NCBI RefSeq assembly: GCF_001866665.1
Contig: NZ_MLYO01000036.1
Span: forward strand, 186,001-250,000
Source: Streptomyces monashensis
GTDB taxonomy: Bacteria; Actinomycetota; Actinomycetes; Streptomycetales; Streptomycetaceae
DNA length: 64,000 bases
Reading direction: 5' to 3'
Numbering within the stretch: the first letter of the stretch is position 1; the number at the start of each line of letters is the position of its first letter. The notes under the pieces are model-generated. The model had not been told where the DNA came from and did no database searches. It saw only the letters and a program-made list of their open reading frames with translations. Below are positions 46,447 through 54,876 of this stretch, one piece after another. The translations under genes and the position numbers were made by a program.

Positions 46447-47790
46447 TCAGGACAGCCGCTTGAGAAGCACCGCAGACGCGACCGGTCGGGCACCCGCCCT
46501 GGCGACGCCGTCGGCCACCTCGCGGTCGGTGGAGGCGACGATGACCGGACGGCCCGGCGGTTCCGCGCGCACGAGCTGCCGGATCAGCTCGTCGGCCGTC
46601 ACACCCGGCTTCGAGAACAGCACCCGCACGCCGCGCGGCGGTGCGAGCAGCACGGGCGCGGCCAGTTCGGCGCCGTCGAAGACACACGTCACCTCGGCGC
46701 CGGTCTGCGCGGCGAGCGCCGAGAGCTGGCCGAGGAGCCGCAGCCGCTGCTTCTCCAGCGGCATCTGCGGATAGCCGGTCTTGGTGACGTTGTAGCCGTC
46801 GACCACCAGATGCGCCTGCGGCAGCGCGAGCAGCTGGTCGAGAATGGCCGGATCGTGCTCGGACAGGGCCCGTGCCGCGATGTCCTTCGGGGTCATCCGG
46901 CCCGGCTCGACGGCGTCCACGGTCTCGGCCGGCCGCACGGAGACCGGCGGCAGGGCGAGTTCGCGCCGCAGGCCCTGCGCGGCGTCCAGCAGGGTGTCCA
47001 GCAGCAGCCGTACCCGCATGTCCTCCACGCTGCGGCCCTCACGGGCGGCGCGCCGGGTGGCCTCCAGGGCCGCCTCCGCCTCGCCGAGCCGGGCCTTGAG
47101 CCGCCGCGACTCGCTCTCGGCGGCCGACACCTGCGTCTGCGCCTCGGCCCGTACGGCGTCCATCTCGGTCTGCGCCTTGCGCAGAGCGGCCTCGCCGCGC
47201 TTGACGTCGCTGTGGGCGGCCCGGAGCTTGCGGTGCAGGGACTCCGCTTCCTTCTTCGCCGACTCCAGCTCCGCGCGCAGCCGTTCGGCCTCGGCGCGGG
47301 TGTGCTCGCGGGCGTGCGCCAGCTCGGCCCGCAGCCGCTCCAGCTCGACCCGGCTCTCCTCGTCCGCCCGCTCGGCGTCCGCGCGCTGGGCCTCCTCGCC
47401 GGCCGCGGCGACCAGCTTCACCCAGCCCGCCGGGCGCAGTACGTAGGCCGCGGCCGCCACGTCGAGCGGGTCCGCGGCCGGGGGCGGGGAGCCGGAGTCG
47501 AGGGCGCCGGTGAGTTCCGGCTGCGCCTCTCTGAGCTTCTCCCCGATCCGCTGCCGGAACAGCGGATCGGTCTCCAGCGCCGCCGCCATCGCGTTTCCGG
47601 CGAACTTGGCCCGGCGATTGGGGGTGAACCGGGCGTACTGCCGCAATTGGGCGGGCAGTTCGGACAGGGTCAGACCGCCGAAGCCGTCCGAGACGATCTG
47701 CACGACCCGTCGGCGCACGCCGTCGGGCAGCGGACGGTCAAGCACCTCGGCGGTGCCGTCGCCCGGCCCCCCGCCCGCGGTCTCCACCAT
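46447..47790 (-). CDS. NYN-domain (PIN-like RNase fold) protein with coiled coil
   Basis: 447 residues. The N-terminal 110 residues form a helical domain (VRRRVVQIVSDGFGGLTLSE, RRAKFAGNAMAAALETDPLF). A long Glu/Arg/Ala coiled coil spans about 130-250. The C-terminal 170 residues are an NYN domain: AHLVVDGYNVTKTGYPQMPL (first Asp and Asn), VTCVFDGAELA (second Asp) and PVIVASTDREVADGVARAGA (third Asp). The acidic residues of the PIN-like nuclease site are present, so RNA processing or decay is likely. I recall the same three-part architecture in other actinobacteria. The RNA target is unknown. Confidence 0.83.
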   Translation of the reverse strand: MVETAGGGPGDGTAEVLDRPLPDGVRRRVVQIVSDGFGGLTLSELPAQLRQYARFTPNRRAKFAGNAMAAALETDPLFRQRIGEKLREAQPELTGALDSGSPPPAADPLDVAAAAYVLRPAGWVKLVAAAGEEAQRADAERADEESRVELERLRAELAHAREHTRAEAERLRAELESAKKEAESLHRKLRAAHSDVKRGEAALRKAQTEMDAVRAEAQTQVSAAESESRRLKARLGEAEAALEATRRAAREGRSVEDMRVRLLLDTLLDAAQGLRRELALPPVSVRPAETVDAVEPGRMTPKDIAARALSEHDPAILDQLLALPQAHLVVDGYNVTKTGYPQMPLEKQRLRLLGQLSALAAQTGAEVTCVFDGAELAAPVLLAPPRGVRVLFSKPGVTADELIRQLVRAEPPGRPVIVASTDREVADGVARAGARPVASAVLLKRLS

Positions 47791-47828
47791 CCGTCACACC
47801 CCAATGCCTCTACGGGGCCGCCTCCCTC

Positions 47829-48068
47829 TCAGGAGTCGGCGCCCGGCCTGTCCACGAGCTCCACCTGGTCCACCGCGTTGCACCAGCGGCAGCGCACCGA
47901 TTCGATGGTCTCACTGACCACCTCGCGCTCCTCCACCGTCGGGTCCCCGGCCAGATCGAGATGGACGTACTCGACGACCTTCGACGAACGGGTCACGTCG
48001 AACCGGGTCAGGTTGCCGCACAGGGTGCAGCGCCACCGGGTGGTCGCGGTCGGCAGGGGAACCGTCAT
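47829..48068 (-). CDS. small zinc-ribbon protein
   Basis: 79 residues from ATG 48068; the longer frame to 48293 would run through the rhomboid promoter and is rejected. Two Cys pairs, RCTLCGNLTRFDV and RCRWCNAVDQVEL, are about 46 residues apart and should bind one zinc ion. Between them are basic and acidic strands (KVVEYVHLDLAGDPTVEERE). There is no known catalytic motif. It lies directly downstream of no other gene and 38 bases before the NYN gene on the same strand, so the two may be co-transcribed. Function unknown. Confidence 0.75.
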   Translation of the reverse strand: MTVPLPTATTRWRCTLCGNLTRFDVTRSSKVVEYVHLDLAGDPTVEEREVVSETIESVRCRWCNAVDQVELVDRPGADS

Positions 48069-48222
48069 CGTGGCAGTCCGCTTCCTTCTCGTGCTCTGTT
48101 CCGCGCCGTCGGCCGACGCGTGTGGCCGTAACCCTACGGCCTGGCAGGGACTCGCCGCCCGTCCGTCCGCGACGGCGAGGCGGTCTGTCGGCATGCATCC
48201 CGTTACGTCATGCTCTGTGTTC

Positions 48223-48966
48223 ATGATCAGCGAGTGGAGCACGACAGCCGGCCGGACTCTCAGAGCGGTGCGGGGCACCTCGGCACCCATCACCTACGGG
48301 CTGATCGCACTGTGCAGCCTGATCTTCGTGCTGGGCCCGGCCTCGGGGCTCACCCCCGGCTACGGCTCCGGGGAGATCCTCGCGGCCGCCCAGCAGACCT
48401 ACTTCCGGCACTGGGGCGTGGTGCCGGCCGAGTTGTTCGACGGGCCGGCCCGCGAGCTCCTCACGCCCGCCACGGCCCTGTTCGTGCACGGCAACTGGGT
48501 GCATCTGCTCGGCAACATGCTGTTCCTCCTCGTCTTCGGGGCGATGACGGAGGAGCGGATGGGCCGGATCGAGTTCACCCTGTTCTACGCCGGGTGCGGC
48601 TATCTGGCCCTGCTCGGGTACGCGCTCGCCAACACCGACTCCGCACAGTCGCTGGTGGGCGCCTCGGGCGCGATCTCGGCGGTCCTCGGCGCGTTCCTGT
48701 ATCTCTTCCCCCGGGCCCGGGTGACCAGTCTGCTGCCGTTCCTCCTCTTCGTGCCGCTGCGGTTCCCCGCCTGGGTCGTGCTGCCGTTCTGGGTGGCGGT
48801 GCAGTGGGCGGCGGCGAGCCAGGCCTCCGAGGGGCCCGGGGTGGCGTATCTGGCGCACCTGGTGGGGTTCGGGCTGGGCTTCCTCTACGCGTGGGTGCGC
48901 TACGGGCGTGGGACTAGAGTGAAGTGCACCCCAGCTCCGGCCCCCGAGGGAGAGAACCAACCGTGA
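48223..48966 (+). CDS. rhomboid-family intramembrane serine protease
   Basis: 247 residues from ATG 48223; an ATG ten codons earlier (48193) is possible, and neither has a ribosome site. Six or seven membrane helices. The catalytic Ser is in SLVGASGAISAVLGAFLYLF and the partner His in VAYLAHLVGFGLGFLYAWVR. The oxyanion/structural motif FVHGNWVHLLGNMLFLLVFG and the following GAMTEERMGRIEFTLFY are typical. It cleaves transmembrane substrates; targets are unknown. The stop overlaps the start of the RAM-domain gene by four bases. Confidence 0.9.
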   Translation: MISEWSTTAGRTLRAVRGTSAPITYGLIALCSLIFVLGPASGLTPGYGSGEILAAAQQTYFRHWGVVPAELFDGPARELLTPATALFVHGNWVHLLGNMLFLLVFGAMTEERMGRIEFTLFYAGCGYLALLGYALANTDSAQSLVGASGAISAVLGAFLYLFPRARVTSLLPFLLFVPLRFPAWVVLPFWVAVQWAAASQASEGPGVAYLAHLVGFGLGFLYAWVRYGRGTRVKCTPAPAPEGENQP

Positions 48967-49244
48967 TCACCGCGATCGTCCTCATCAAGACCAGCGTGGA
49001 CCGGATCCCCGAGATCGCGGAGCAGATCGCCTCGCTGGACTCGGTGAGCGAGGTCTTCTCCGTCACGGGCACGTACGACCTGATCGCGATGGTCCGGGTG
49101 GGCAGGCACGAGGAACTGGCCGACGTCATCCCCGGCCGGATCAGCAAGATCCCCGGCGTGGAGGCCACCGACACCCACGTGGCGTTCCGCACCTACTCCC
49201 AGCACGACCTCGAGGCGGCCTTCGCGATCGGACTGGACTCCTGA
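48963..49244 (+). CDS. stand-alone Lrp/AsnC effector (RAM) domain protein
   Basis: 93 residues from GTG 48963, overlapping the rhomboid stop (GTGA). It has the alpha-beta RAM fold only: VITAIVLIKTSVDRIPEIAE, VSEVFSVTGTYDLIAMVRVG, LADVIPGRISKIPGVEATDT. There is no helix-turn-helix. Stand-alone RAM proteins bind amino acids or other small effectors as oligomers and can modulate full-length Lrp regulators. Co-translation with a rhomboid protease is notable. The first Met/Val choice is supported by GGGAGAG about ten bases upstream. Confidence 0.88.
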   Translation: MITAIVLIKTSVDRIPEIAEQIASLDSVSEVFSVTGTYDLIAMVRVGRHEELADVIPGRISKIPGVEATDTHVAFRTYSQHDLEAAFAIGLDS

Positions 49245-49281
49245 TCGGCTGAAGGCCGCCCCGGAACGGGCGTACGGACCC

Positions 49282-50658
49282 TCACACCGCTGGCACGCAG
49301 CGGCCGTCCTCCGTGCGGTACGTCCACCGGGCGCCCTCGGTCACCAGTTCCCGCACGGCGGTCACGAAGCGCTCGACGTGCTCGTCCGGGGTGCCCGCGC
49401 CGAAGCTCACGCGGATGGCGTTGAGGGACTTCTCGCCGGGGGCCGCCTCCGGGGCGCCGCACTCGCCCTGGGTCTGGGGGTCGCTGCCGAGCAGGGTGCG
49501 GACCAGGGGGTGGGCGCAGAAGAGGCCGTCACGGACGCCGATGCCGTACTCGGCGGAGAGCGCGGCGGCGAAGTGGGAGCTGTTCCAGCCCTCCACCACG
49601 AAGGAGATCACGCCGACCCGCGGGGCATCGTCGCCGAACAGGGACAGCACCTTCACCTGCGGCACCTCGGCCAGACCCGCGCGGACCTCGGCGATCAGGT
49701 GCTCCTCGCGGGCCACCAGGTTCTCCCAGCCGGCCTCGGTGAGCGCCTTGCAGGCCGACGCGATGGAGTAGGCACCGATGACGTTCGGGGAGCCCGCCTC
49801 GTGCCGGGCGGCGCTCTCGTGCCACTCCACGGCCACTCCCCCGTCCGGCCGCCGGGTGACCGTGCGGCTGGCGCCGCCGCCCGCGAGGTACGGCTCGGCC
49901 GCGCGCAGCCAGTCGGCGCGGCCCGCGAGGACGCCGGAGCCGAAGGGGGCGTACAGCTTGTGCCCGGAGAAGGCGACCCAGTCGACGTCCAGGTCGCGCA
50001 CGTCCACCCGGTGGTGCGGGGCCAGCTGGGCGGCGTCCAGGACGATCCGGGCGCCGTGGGCGTGTGCGGCGGCGGCGAGCTCGCGCACCGGCCACAGCTC
50101 GCCGGTGACGTTGGAGGCGCCGGTGACGCAGACCAGGGCCGGGCCGTACCCCTCTTGAACAGATGCAGTGCGGCCGGCGAGGGCCCGCTCCAGGGTCTCG
50201 ACGGCCTGGCGCGGGGTGCGCGGCGCGTTGAGGTACGTGACCCGCGCGTCCTGCCAGGGCAGCAGGGAGGCGTGGTGCTCGGTCTCGAAGACGAAGACCT
50301 GGCAGTCGGCGGGCAGGGCGCGGGCGAGCAGGTTGAGCGAGTCCGTGGTCGAGCGGGTGAAGACCACCTGGTCGTCGGCGCGGCAGCCGAGGAACTCGGC
50401 GACCGTCCTGCGGGCGTTCTCGAACAGGTCGGTCGAGAGCTGCGAGAGGTAGCCGGCGCCGCGGTGGACGCTGCCGTAGTACGGCGCGTAGGCGGCGACG
50501 TCGTCCCAGACGCGCTGGAGCGCGGGGGCGCTGGCCGCGTAGTCGAGCGCCGCGTAGGTGACTTCGCCACCGGTCACGAGCGGGACGGTGACATCCCGGC
50601 CCAGAACGGGCAGCGGGGCACGAACGGACTGGTCGGCGGCAACGGTGGAGACAGACAT
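49282..50658 (-). CDS. SufS-like class V aminotransferase (cysteine desulfurase family)
   Basis: 458 residues from ATG 50658 with GGGAG upstream. PLP fold: ALDYAASAPALQRVWDDVAA, VVFTRSTTDSLNLLARAL, FETEHHASLLPWQDARVTYL, ALVCVTGASNVTGELWPVRE, IVLDAAQLAPHHRVDV and the Lys in WVAFSGHKLYAPFGSGVLAG. The C-terminal part has HESAARHEAGSPNVIGAYSI and ends with the small domain IRVSFGAGTPDEHVERF. The active-site cysteine loop of desulfurases is not obvious: GLFCAHPLVRTLLGSD is the best candidate. Control by a SAM-IV riboswitch upstream suggests a role in methionine/cysteine or sulfur metabolism. It may be a cysteine desulfurase or a related lyase. Confidence 0.85.
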   Translation of the reverse strand: MSVSTVAADQSVRAPLPVLGRDVTVPLVTGGEVTYAALDYAASAPALQRVWDDVAAYAPYYGSVHRGAGYLSQLSTDLFENARRTVAEFLGCRADDQVVFTRSTTDSLNLLARALPADCQVFVFETEHHASLLPWQDARVTYLNAPRTPRQAVETLERALAGRTASVQEGYGPALVCVTGASNVTGELWPVRELAAAAHAHGARIVLDAAQLAPHHRVDVRDLDVDWVAFSGHKLYAPFGSGVLAGRADWLRAAEPYLAGGGASRTVTRRPDGGVAVEWHESAARHEAGSPNVIGAYSIASACKALTEAGWENLVAREEHLIAEVRAGLAEVPQVKVLSLFGDDAPRVGVISFVVEGWNSSHFAAALSAEYGIGVRDGLFCAHPLVRTLLGSDPQTQGECGAPEAAPGEKSLNAIRVSFGAGTPDEHVERFVTAVRELVTEGARWTYRTEDGRCVPAV

Positions 50659-50741
50659 GGGTGGACTCCCGTGAGGACGTACGGCAGCAAGGCGTACGGA
50701 AAGAAGAGAAAGAGGGGGTGCGGAGGCGGGGCTCGGCGGCC

Positions 50742-50762
50742 CTATCGCATTCGCTTGCTCAC
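50742..50762 (-). CDS. tiny open reading frame in the SAM-IV leader
   Basis: GTG AGC AAG CGA ATG CGA TAG would encode VSKRMR. A strong GAGGAG lies exactly six bases before the GTG, a better-placed ribosome site than many genes here have. It sits between the aptamer (50803-50920) and the desulfurase gene (start 50658). No protein evidence exists, but the combination suggests a translated leader that helps set expression, perhaps through its two Arg codons (CGA). Confidence 0.5.
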   Translation of the reverse strand: MSKRMR

Positions 50763-50782
50763 GGAAGGCTCCTCGACGACCA

Positions 50783-50807
50783 GGACCCCTGGTTTCTCGA
50801 GGGGTCC
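50783..50807 (-). promoter_or_regulatory. expression-platform hairpin of the SAM-IV riboswitch
   Basis: GGACCCCT and AGGGGTCC are perfect eight-base arms around a nine-base loop. The 5' arm overlaps the last bases of the aptamer (GCGGACC), so aptamer and hairpin are mutually exclusive. No T run follows, so the mechanism may not be simple termination. Confidence 0.6.
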
Positions 50808-50920
50808 GCGCTTGCCGTGGACCTCGCTGCCCACGACCTGGTCCTCACCCGGGGCACCCCGCCACGGACGGAGGGTTGCCGGACAGTCGGCCGGGGCCTC
50901 ATGACTGTCACTCATGACCT
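50803..50920 (-). promoter_or_regulatory. SAM-IV riboswitch
   Basis: Read on the - strand, the leader has the SAM-IV blocks in order: GGTCATGAGTGACAG, CCCCGGCC, GACTGTCCGGCAACCCTCC, GGCGGGGTGCCCCGGGTGA, GACCAGGTCG, and the 3' pseudoknot piece GGCAAGCGCGGACC. I recall this arrangement from the structurally known mycobacterial SAM-IV RNA. It senses S-adenosylmethionine and should repress the SufS-like gene when SAM is high. Confidence 0.93.
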
Positions 50921-50992
50921 GGTTCAGGAAACTACGTCAACTGATCGTCGTCCCGCAACCCTGTCCGGATCGCGGGACGCTCGTCCTGGCCG

Positions 50993-52057
50993 CTATGCGT
51001 TGGTCGCCGCCACCCAGCGCTCCAGCGCCCGCTTCGCCGCGCCCGAGTCGATGGACTCGACGGCCCGGGCCATGCCGGCGCCGAGCTGTTCGGCGAGCGG
51101 GGCGTCCGCCGGGTCCAGGGCGACGAGGGCCGCCGCCGAGTTCAGTACGACGGCGTCCCGGACCGGGCCCCGCTCGCCGTCCAGCAGCCGCCGGGCCACG
51201 TCCGCGTTGTGGGCCGGGTCGCCGCCGCGCAGGGCCTCCACGGGGACGAGGTCGATACCGACCTCGCGGGGGTCGAAGACCTCCTCGGTGACCTTGCCGT
51301 CCCGCACGACCCAGACATGGGACGTGGCCGTCGTCGTCAGCTCGTCCAGGCCGTCGTCGCCGCGGAAGACCAGCGCGGAGTTGCCGCGCTCCGCGAGCAC
51401 GCCGGCGACGATCGGCGCCTCCCGCGCGACGGCCACGCCGACCGCCTGGGACCGCACCTTCGCCGGGTTGGTGAGCGGACCGAGCAGGTTGAAGACCGTC
51501 CGGATCCCCAACTGGCCGCGGGCGGCGCCGACATGACGCAGCGCTGGATGGAACTTGACCGCGAAGCAGAAGGTGATGCCGGCCTCCTCGGCGACCTCGG
51601 CCACCCGCCCGGGCGTGAGGTCGAGGTTGACGCCCAGCTTCTCCAGGACGTCGGAGGCCCCGGAGGCGGAGGAGGCGGCGCGGTTGCCGTGCTTCACGAC
51701 CTTGGCGCCCGTACCGGCGACGACCAGCGAGGACATCGTGGAGATGTTCACCGTCCTCGCCCCGTCGCCGCCCGTGCCGACGATGTCGACGGTGCGGCCC
51801 GGCACCTCGATCACGTTCGCGTGCTCGTACATCGTGCGCACGAGGCCGGTGATCTCCTCGACCGTCTGTCCCTTGGCCCGCAGGGCCACCGCGAACCCGG
51901 CGATCTGGGCGTCGGTCGCCTCGCCGCGCATGATCCGGTCCATGGCCCAGGCGGTGTCGTCGGCGGACAGGTTCTCGCCGCTCAGCAGGCCGTTCAGCAG
52001 GGCGGGCCAGGAGCGGCCCGCCGTGGTGTCGCCTCCAGCGGGGGTCACAGCGCTCAT
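50993..52057 (-). CDS. trpD: anthranilate phosphoribosyltransferase
   Basis: 354 residues from ATG 52057 with AGGAGCG upstream. It transfers phosphoribose from PRPP to anthranilate, the second step of tryptophan synthesis. The PRPP loop is VDIVGTGGDGARTVNISTMS. Others are VVKHGNRAASSASGASDVLE, GITFCFAVKFHPALRHVGAA, TVFNLLGPLTNPAKVRSQAV and LVFRGDDGLDELTTTATSHV. The length is normal. It lies directly beside the cytochrome bc1 operon, as in mycobacteria (Rv2192c-Rv2193), and far from the other trp genes. No attenuator is visible in its own leader. Confidence 0.95.
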   Translation of the reverse strand: MSAVTPAGGDTTAGRSWPALLNGLLSGENLSADDTAWAMDRIMRGEATDAQIAGFAVALRAKGQTVEEITGLVRTMYEHANVIEVPGRTVDIVGTGGDGARTVNISTMSSLVVAGTGAKVVKHGNRAASSASGASDVLEKLGVNLDLTPGRVAEVAEEAGITFCFAVKFHPALRHVGAARGQLGIRTVFNLLGPLTNPAKVRSQAVGVAVAREAPIVAGVLAERGNSALVFRGDDGLDELTTTATSHVWVVRDGKVTEEVFDPREVGIDLVPVEALRGGDPAHNADVARRLLDGERGPVRDAVVLNSAAALVALDPADAPLAEQLGAGMARAVESIDSGAAKRALERWVAATNA

Positions 52058-52128
52058 GGTCGCTCCTGAGTGTCGTACCTGCGCATTCGTCGGTCGATCC
52101 CACCCTATCGGCCCCGGGACACGGCGAA

Positions 52129-52157
52129 GGGCCCCGTCCGCAAGCCGGACGGGGCCC
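52129..52157 (-). terminator. terminator of the ctaE-qcrCAB operon
   Basis: GGGCCCCGTCCG (52129-52140) and CGGACGGGGCCC (52146-52157) form a perfect 12-base-pair stem with a five-base loop, 27 bases beyond the qcrB stop on the - strand. Confidence 0.85.
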
Positions 52158-52183
52158 CTCACCGTGGTGTGGCGACGCGGTGA

Positions 52184-53821
52184 TCAGTGGTGGCCGTGGC
52201 CGCTCGTGATCTCCTTGTACTCGTCGACGGTCGGCTTCGGGATCTGGTTGTCCTCGCCGTAGTAGGCGCTGGACAGCTTGGCCCGCAGCTTCTCCGAGGT
52301 TCCGACCTTGCGCCGGACCCCGTTCTCGTCGACCACCGGACCGATCTCGGCCGGCTCGTACTGGTGGTGCGCGGTGAGCGTGTGCAGCTGCTCCTGGCTG
52401 AGCGGCTCGTGCACCTCGATGAACTCACCGTGCGGCAGCCGCTTGATGATGCCGGTCTCGCGACCGTGCAGCACCTTCTCGCGGTCGCGGCGCTGCAGAC
52501 CCAGGCAGATCCGCTTGGTGACGAGGAACGCGATGACCGGTCCGACGAAGAAGAAGATCCGGACGAAGTAGGTGACGGCGTTGATCGACAGGTGGAAGTG
52601 CGTGGCCCACAGGTCGTTGCCGCCGCCGACCAGCAGCGTCAGGTACAGCGTCATCCAGGCGACACCGAGACCCGTACGGGTCGGGGCGTTGCGCGGGCGG
52701 TCCAGGATGTGGTGCTCGCTCTTGTCGCCGGTGACCCAGGACTCGATGAACGGGTAGACCGCGATGGCCACGAGGACCAGCGGGAAGATCACCAGCGGGA
52801 TGAACACACCCAGGACGAGCGTGTGACCCCAGATGTTGATCTCCCAGCCCGGCATGAACCGGATCAGGCCCTCGGAGAAGCCCATGTACCAGTCGGGCTG
52901 GGCGCCGGTGGACACCTGGTCCGGACGGTAGGGGCCCATGGCCCAGATCGGGTTGATCTGCGCGACCGCCGCGATGAACGCGATGACACCGAAGACCAGG
53001 AAGAAGAAGCCTCCGGCCTTGGCCATGTAGACCGGCAGCAGCGGCATGCCGACGACGTTCTTCTCGGTCTTTCCGGGACCCGCGAACTGCGTGTGCTTGT
53101 GGTAGAAGACCAGGATCAGGTGGCCCACCATCAGGCCGAGCATGATGCCCGGCAGCAGCAGGATGTGGATCGAGTAGAACCGGGCGACGAAGTCGTGACC
53201 GGGGAACTCGCCGCCGAAGAGGAACATCGACAGGTACGTGCCGACGATCGGCACGGACAGGATCGCGCCCTCCATGAAGCGGACACCGGTGCCGGAGAGC
53301 AGGTCGTCCGGCAGCGAGTAACCGGTGAAGCCGGTGAACATGCCGAGGACGAACAGCAGGAAGCCGAACAGCCAGTTGATCTCACGCGGCTTGCGGAACG
53401 CACCGGTGAAGAACACGCGCATCATGTGCACGAACATGCCGGCGAGGAAGATCAGCGCGGCCCAGTGGTGGATCTGCCGCATGAGCAGACCACCGCGCAC
53501 GTCGAAGGAGATGTGCAGGGTCGAGTTGAACGCCTCGGACATCAGCTGTCCCTGGAGCGGGACATACGAGCCGTGGTACACGACCTCGTTCATCGACGGG
53601 TGGAAGAACAGTGTCAGATAGACACCCGTCAGGATGATGATGATGAAGCTGTACATGCACACTTCGCCCAACATGAACGACCAGTGGTCGGGGAAGATCT
53701 TGCGCATGTTGCTCTTGGCCAGGGAGTAGATCCCGAGTCGGCCGTCGGCCCAGTCGGCGACGCGCTCGCCGGCCGGTGCCTTCCCGCGTGCGCGGGGGGA
53801 TTCGTTCGCTGCAGTACTCAT
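52184..53821 (-). CDS. qcrB: cytochrome bc1 complex cytochrome b subunit
   Basis: 545 residues. It carries hemes bL and bH and the quinol sites of the actinobacterial bcc-aa3 supercomplex. Eight or nine helices. Heme-ligand His pairs are in MRQIHHWAALIFLAGMFVHM and ARFYSIHILLLPGIMLGLMV. The Qo-site motif is PDWY (GAQPDWYMGF), as usual in actinobacteria instead of PEWY. The N-terminus has an extra cytoplasmic helix (LGIYSLAKSNMRKIFPDHWS), and a C-terminal soluble extension of about 130 residues follows the last helix. It starts inside the qcrA stop (four-base overlap). Confidence 0.96.
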   Translation of the reverse strand: MSTAANESPRARGKAPAGERVADWADGRLGIYSLAKSNMRKIFPDHWSFMLGEVCMYSFIIIILTGVYLTLFFHPSMNEVVYHGSYVPLQGQLMSEAFNSTLHISFDVRGGLLMRQIHHWAALIFLAGMFVHMMRVFFTGAFRKPREINWLFGFLLFVLGMFTGFTGYSLPDDLLSGTGVRFMEGAILSVPIVGTYLSMFLFGGEFPGHDFVARFYSIHILLLPGIMLGLMVGHLILVFYHKHTQFAGPGKTEKNVVGMPLLPVYMAKAGGFFFLVFGVIAFIAAVAQINPIWAMGPYRPDQVSTGAQPDWYMGFSEGLIRFMPGWEINIWGHTLVLGVFIPLVIFPLVLVAIAVYPFIESWVTGDKSEHHILDRPRNAPTRTGLGVAWMTLYLTLLVGGGNDLWATHFHLSINAVTYFVRIFFFVGPVIAFLVTKRICLGLQRRDREKVLHGRETGIIKRLPHGEFIEVHEPLSQEQLHTLTAHHQYEPAEIGPVVDENGVRRKVGTSEKLRAKLSSAYYGEDNQIPKPTVDEYKEITSGHGHH

Positions 53822-54876
53822 CCGCGCTCCCAGAATGCAGGACCGACGGGCTCCTCGAAGTCGCCGAGCGCCTCGAGGTAACCGTCACTGTCCACGCCGA
53901 TGCGCAGCTGCGGCAGGGCGTGGCCGGCGGGGCCGAAGATCACTCGGGCACCGTCGGAGAGGTCGAAGGTGGACTGGTGGCACGGGCACAGCACGTGGTG
54001 CGTCTGCTGCTCGTACAGCGAGATCGGGCAGCCGACGTGGGTGCAGATCTTCGAGAAGGCGACGATGCCCTGGTGCGACCAGTCGAGCTCGCGCTTGTCC
54101 TTGATGTTGTCCGGCTGCAGCCGGACGATCATCAGGGCCGCCTTGGCGATCTCGTTCTGGAAGTCCTCGCTGGTCTCCTCCAGGCCGTCGGGCTTGGCGA
54201 AGGTGAGCGAGCCGACCGCGACGTCCTCGGGGCGCAGCGGCTGGTTCGTGTTCATGTTGACCAGGCGCTTGCCCTTGGCCCACATGGTGTGCCGCAGCTT
54301 GTCCTTCGGGGCCGGGCCGAGACCGCCGAGCAGGAAGACGCCGGAGAGCGGCACCATGGCCATCGCGCCGAACATCGTGTTGCGGATCAGCTTGCGGCGG
54401 CCGAGGCCGGACTCGGCGGCACCCTGGCGGAAGTCGGCCATGACCTTGGCGCGCACCTCGGGCGAGGCCTCGATCGCGTGCCGGTCGTCGGCGACCTCCA
54501 CGTCGGACATCAGGGTGCGGGCCCAGTGGACCGCGCCCGCGCCGATGCAGAACAGCGCCACCGCGAGGGTCACACCCAGCGCGAAGTTCAGCGCGCTCAG
54601 GTGACCGATCGGGAAGACGAAGATCGACTTGTCGTGCGGGATCGCCAGGTACGAGGCGATGAAGGCGACGGTGGCCAGCATCGACACCGTGAACAGCAGG
54701 GCGACGACGCGCTCGGACCGCTTGGCGGCCCGCTCGTCGATGTCCTGGATCCGGTGCTCGTGCGGGGGCAGCCCCGGGTCGGCGAACGGGTTCTCCTCGT
54801 CCGCGACGCTTACGGCGCCGTGCGCGTGCTCCTGCTCAGCGGGCAGGTTCTCTTCTGGAATGTCTTGGCTACTCAT
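53818..54876 (-). CDS. qcrA: Rieske iron-sulfur subunit of the bc1 complex
   Basis: 352 residues from ATG 54876. Three membrane helices lie in the N-terminal half (VVALLFTVSMLATVAFIASY, ALNFALGVTLAVALFCIGAG, IRNTMFGAMAMVPLSGVFLL), as is typical of actinobacterial QcrA. The Rieske domain follows, with the [2Fe-2S] ligands in CTHVGCPISLYEQ and CPCHQSTFDLSDG. The cysteine-histidine set is complete and GPAGHALPQLRIGVDSDGYL closes the cluster-binding fold. The N-terminus is acidic and disordered. It overlaps both neighbours by four bases, showing a translationally coupled operon. Confidence 0.96.
   Translation of the reverse strand: MSSQDIPEENLPAEQEHAHGAVSVADEENPFADPGLPPHEHRIQDIDERAAKRSERVVALLFTVSMLATVAFIASYLAIPHDKSIFVFPIGHLSALNFALGVTLAVALFCIGAGAVHWARTLMSDVEVADDRHAIEASPEVRAKVMADFRQGAAESGLGRRKLIRNTMFGAMAMVPLSGVFLLGGLGPAPKDKLRHTMWAKGKRLVNMNTNQPLRPEDVAVGSLTFAKPDGLEETSEDFQNEIAKAALMIVRLQPDNIKDKRELDWSHQGIVAFSKICTHVGCPISLYEQQTHHVLCPCHQSTFDLSDGARVIFGPAGHALPQLRIGVDSDGYLEALGDFEEPVGPAFWERG

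Noticed and set aside
48963..49244. Full-length Lrp/AsnC regulator
   Set aside because: No helix-turn-helix is encoded; only the RAM effector domain is present.
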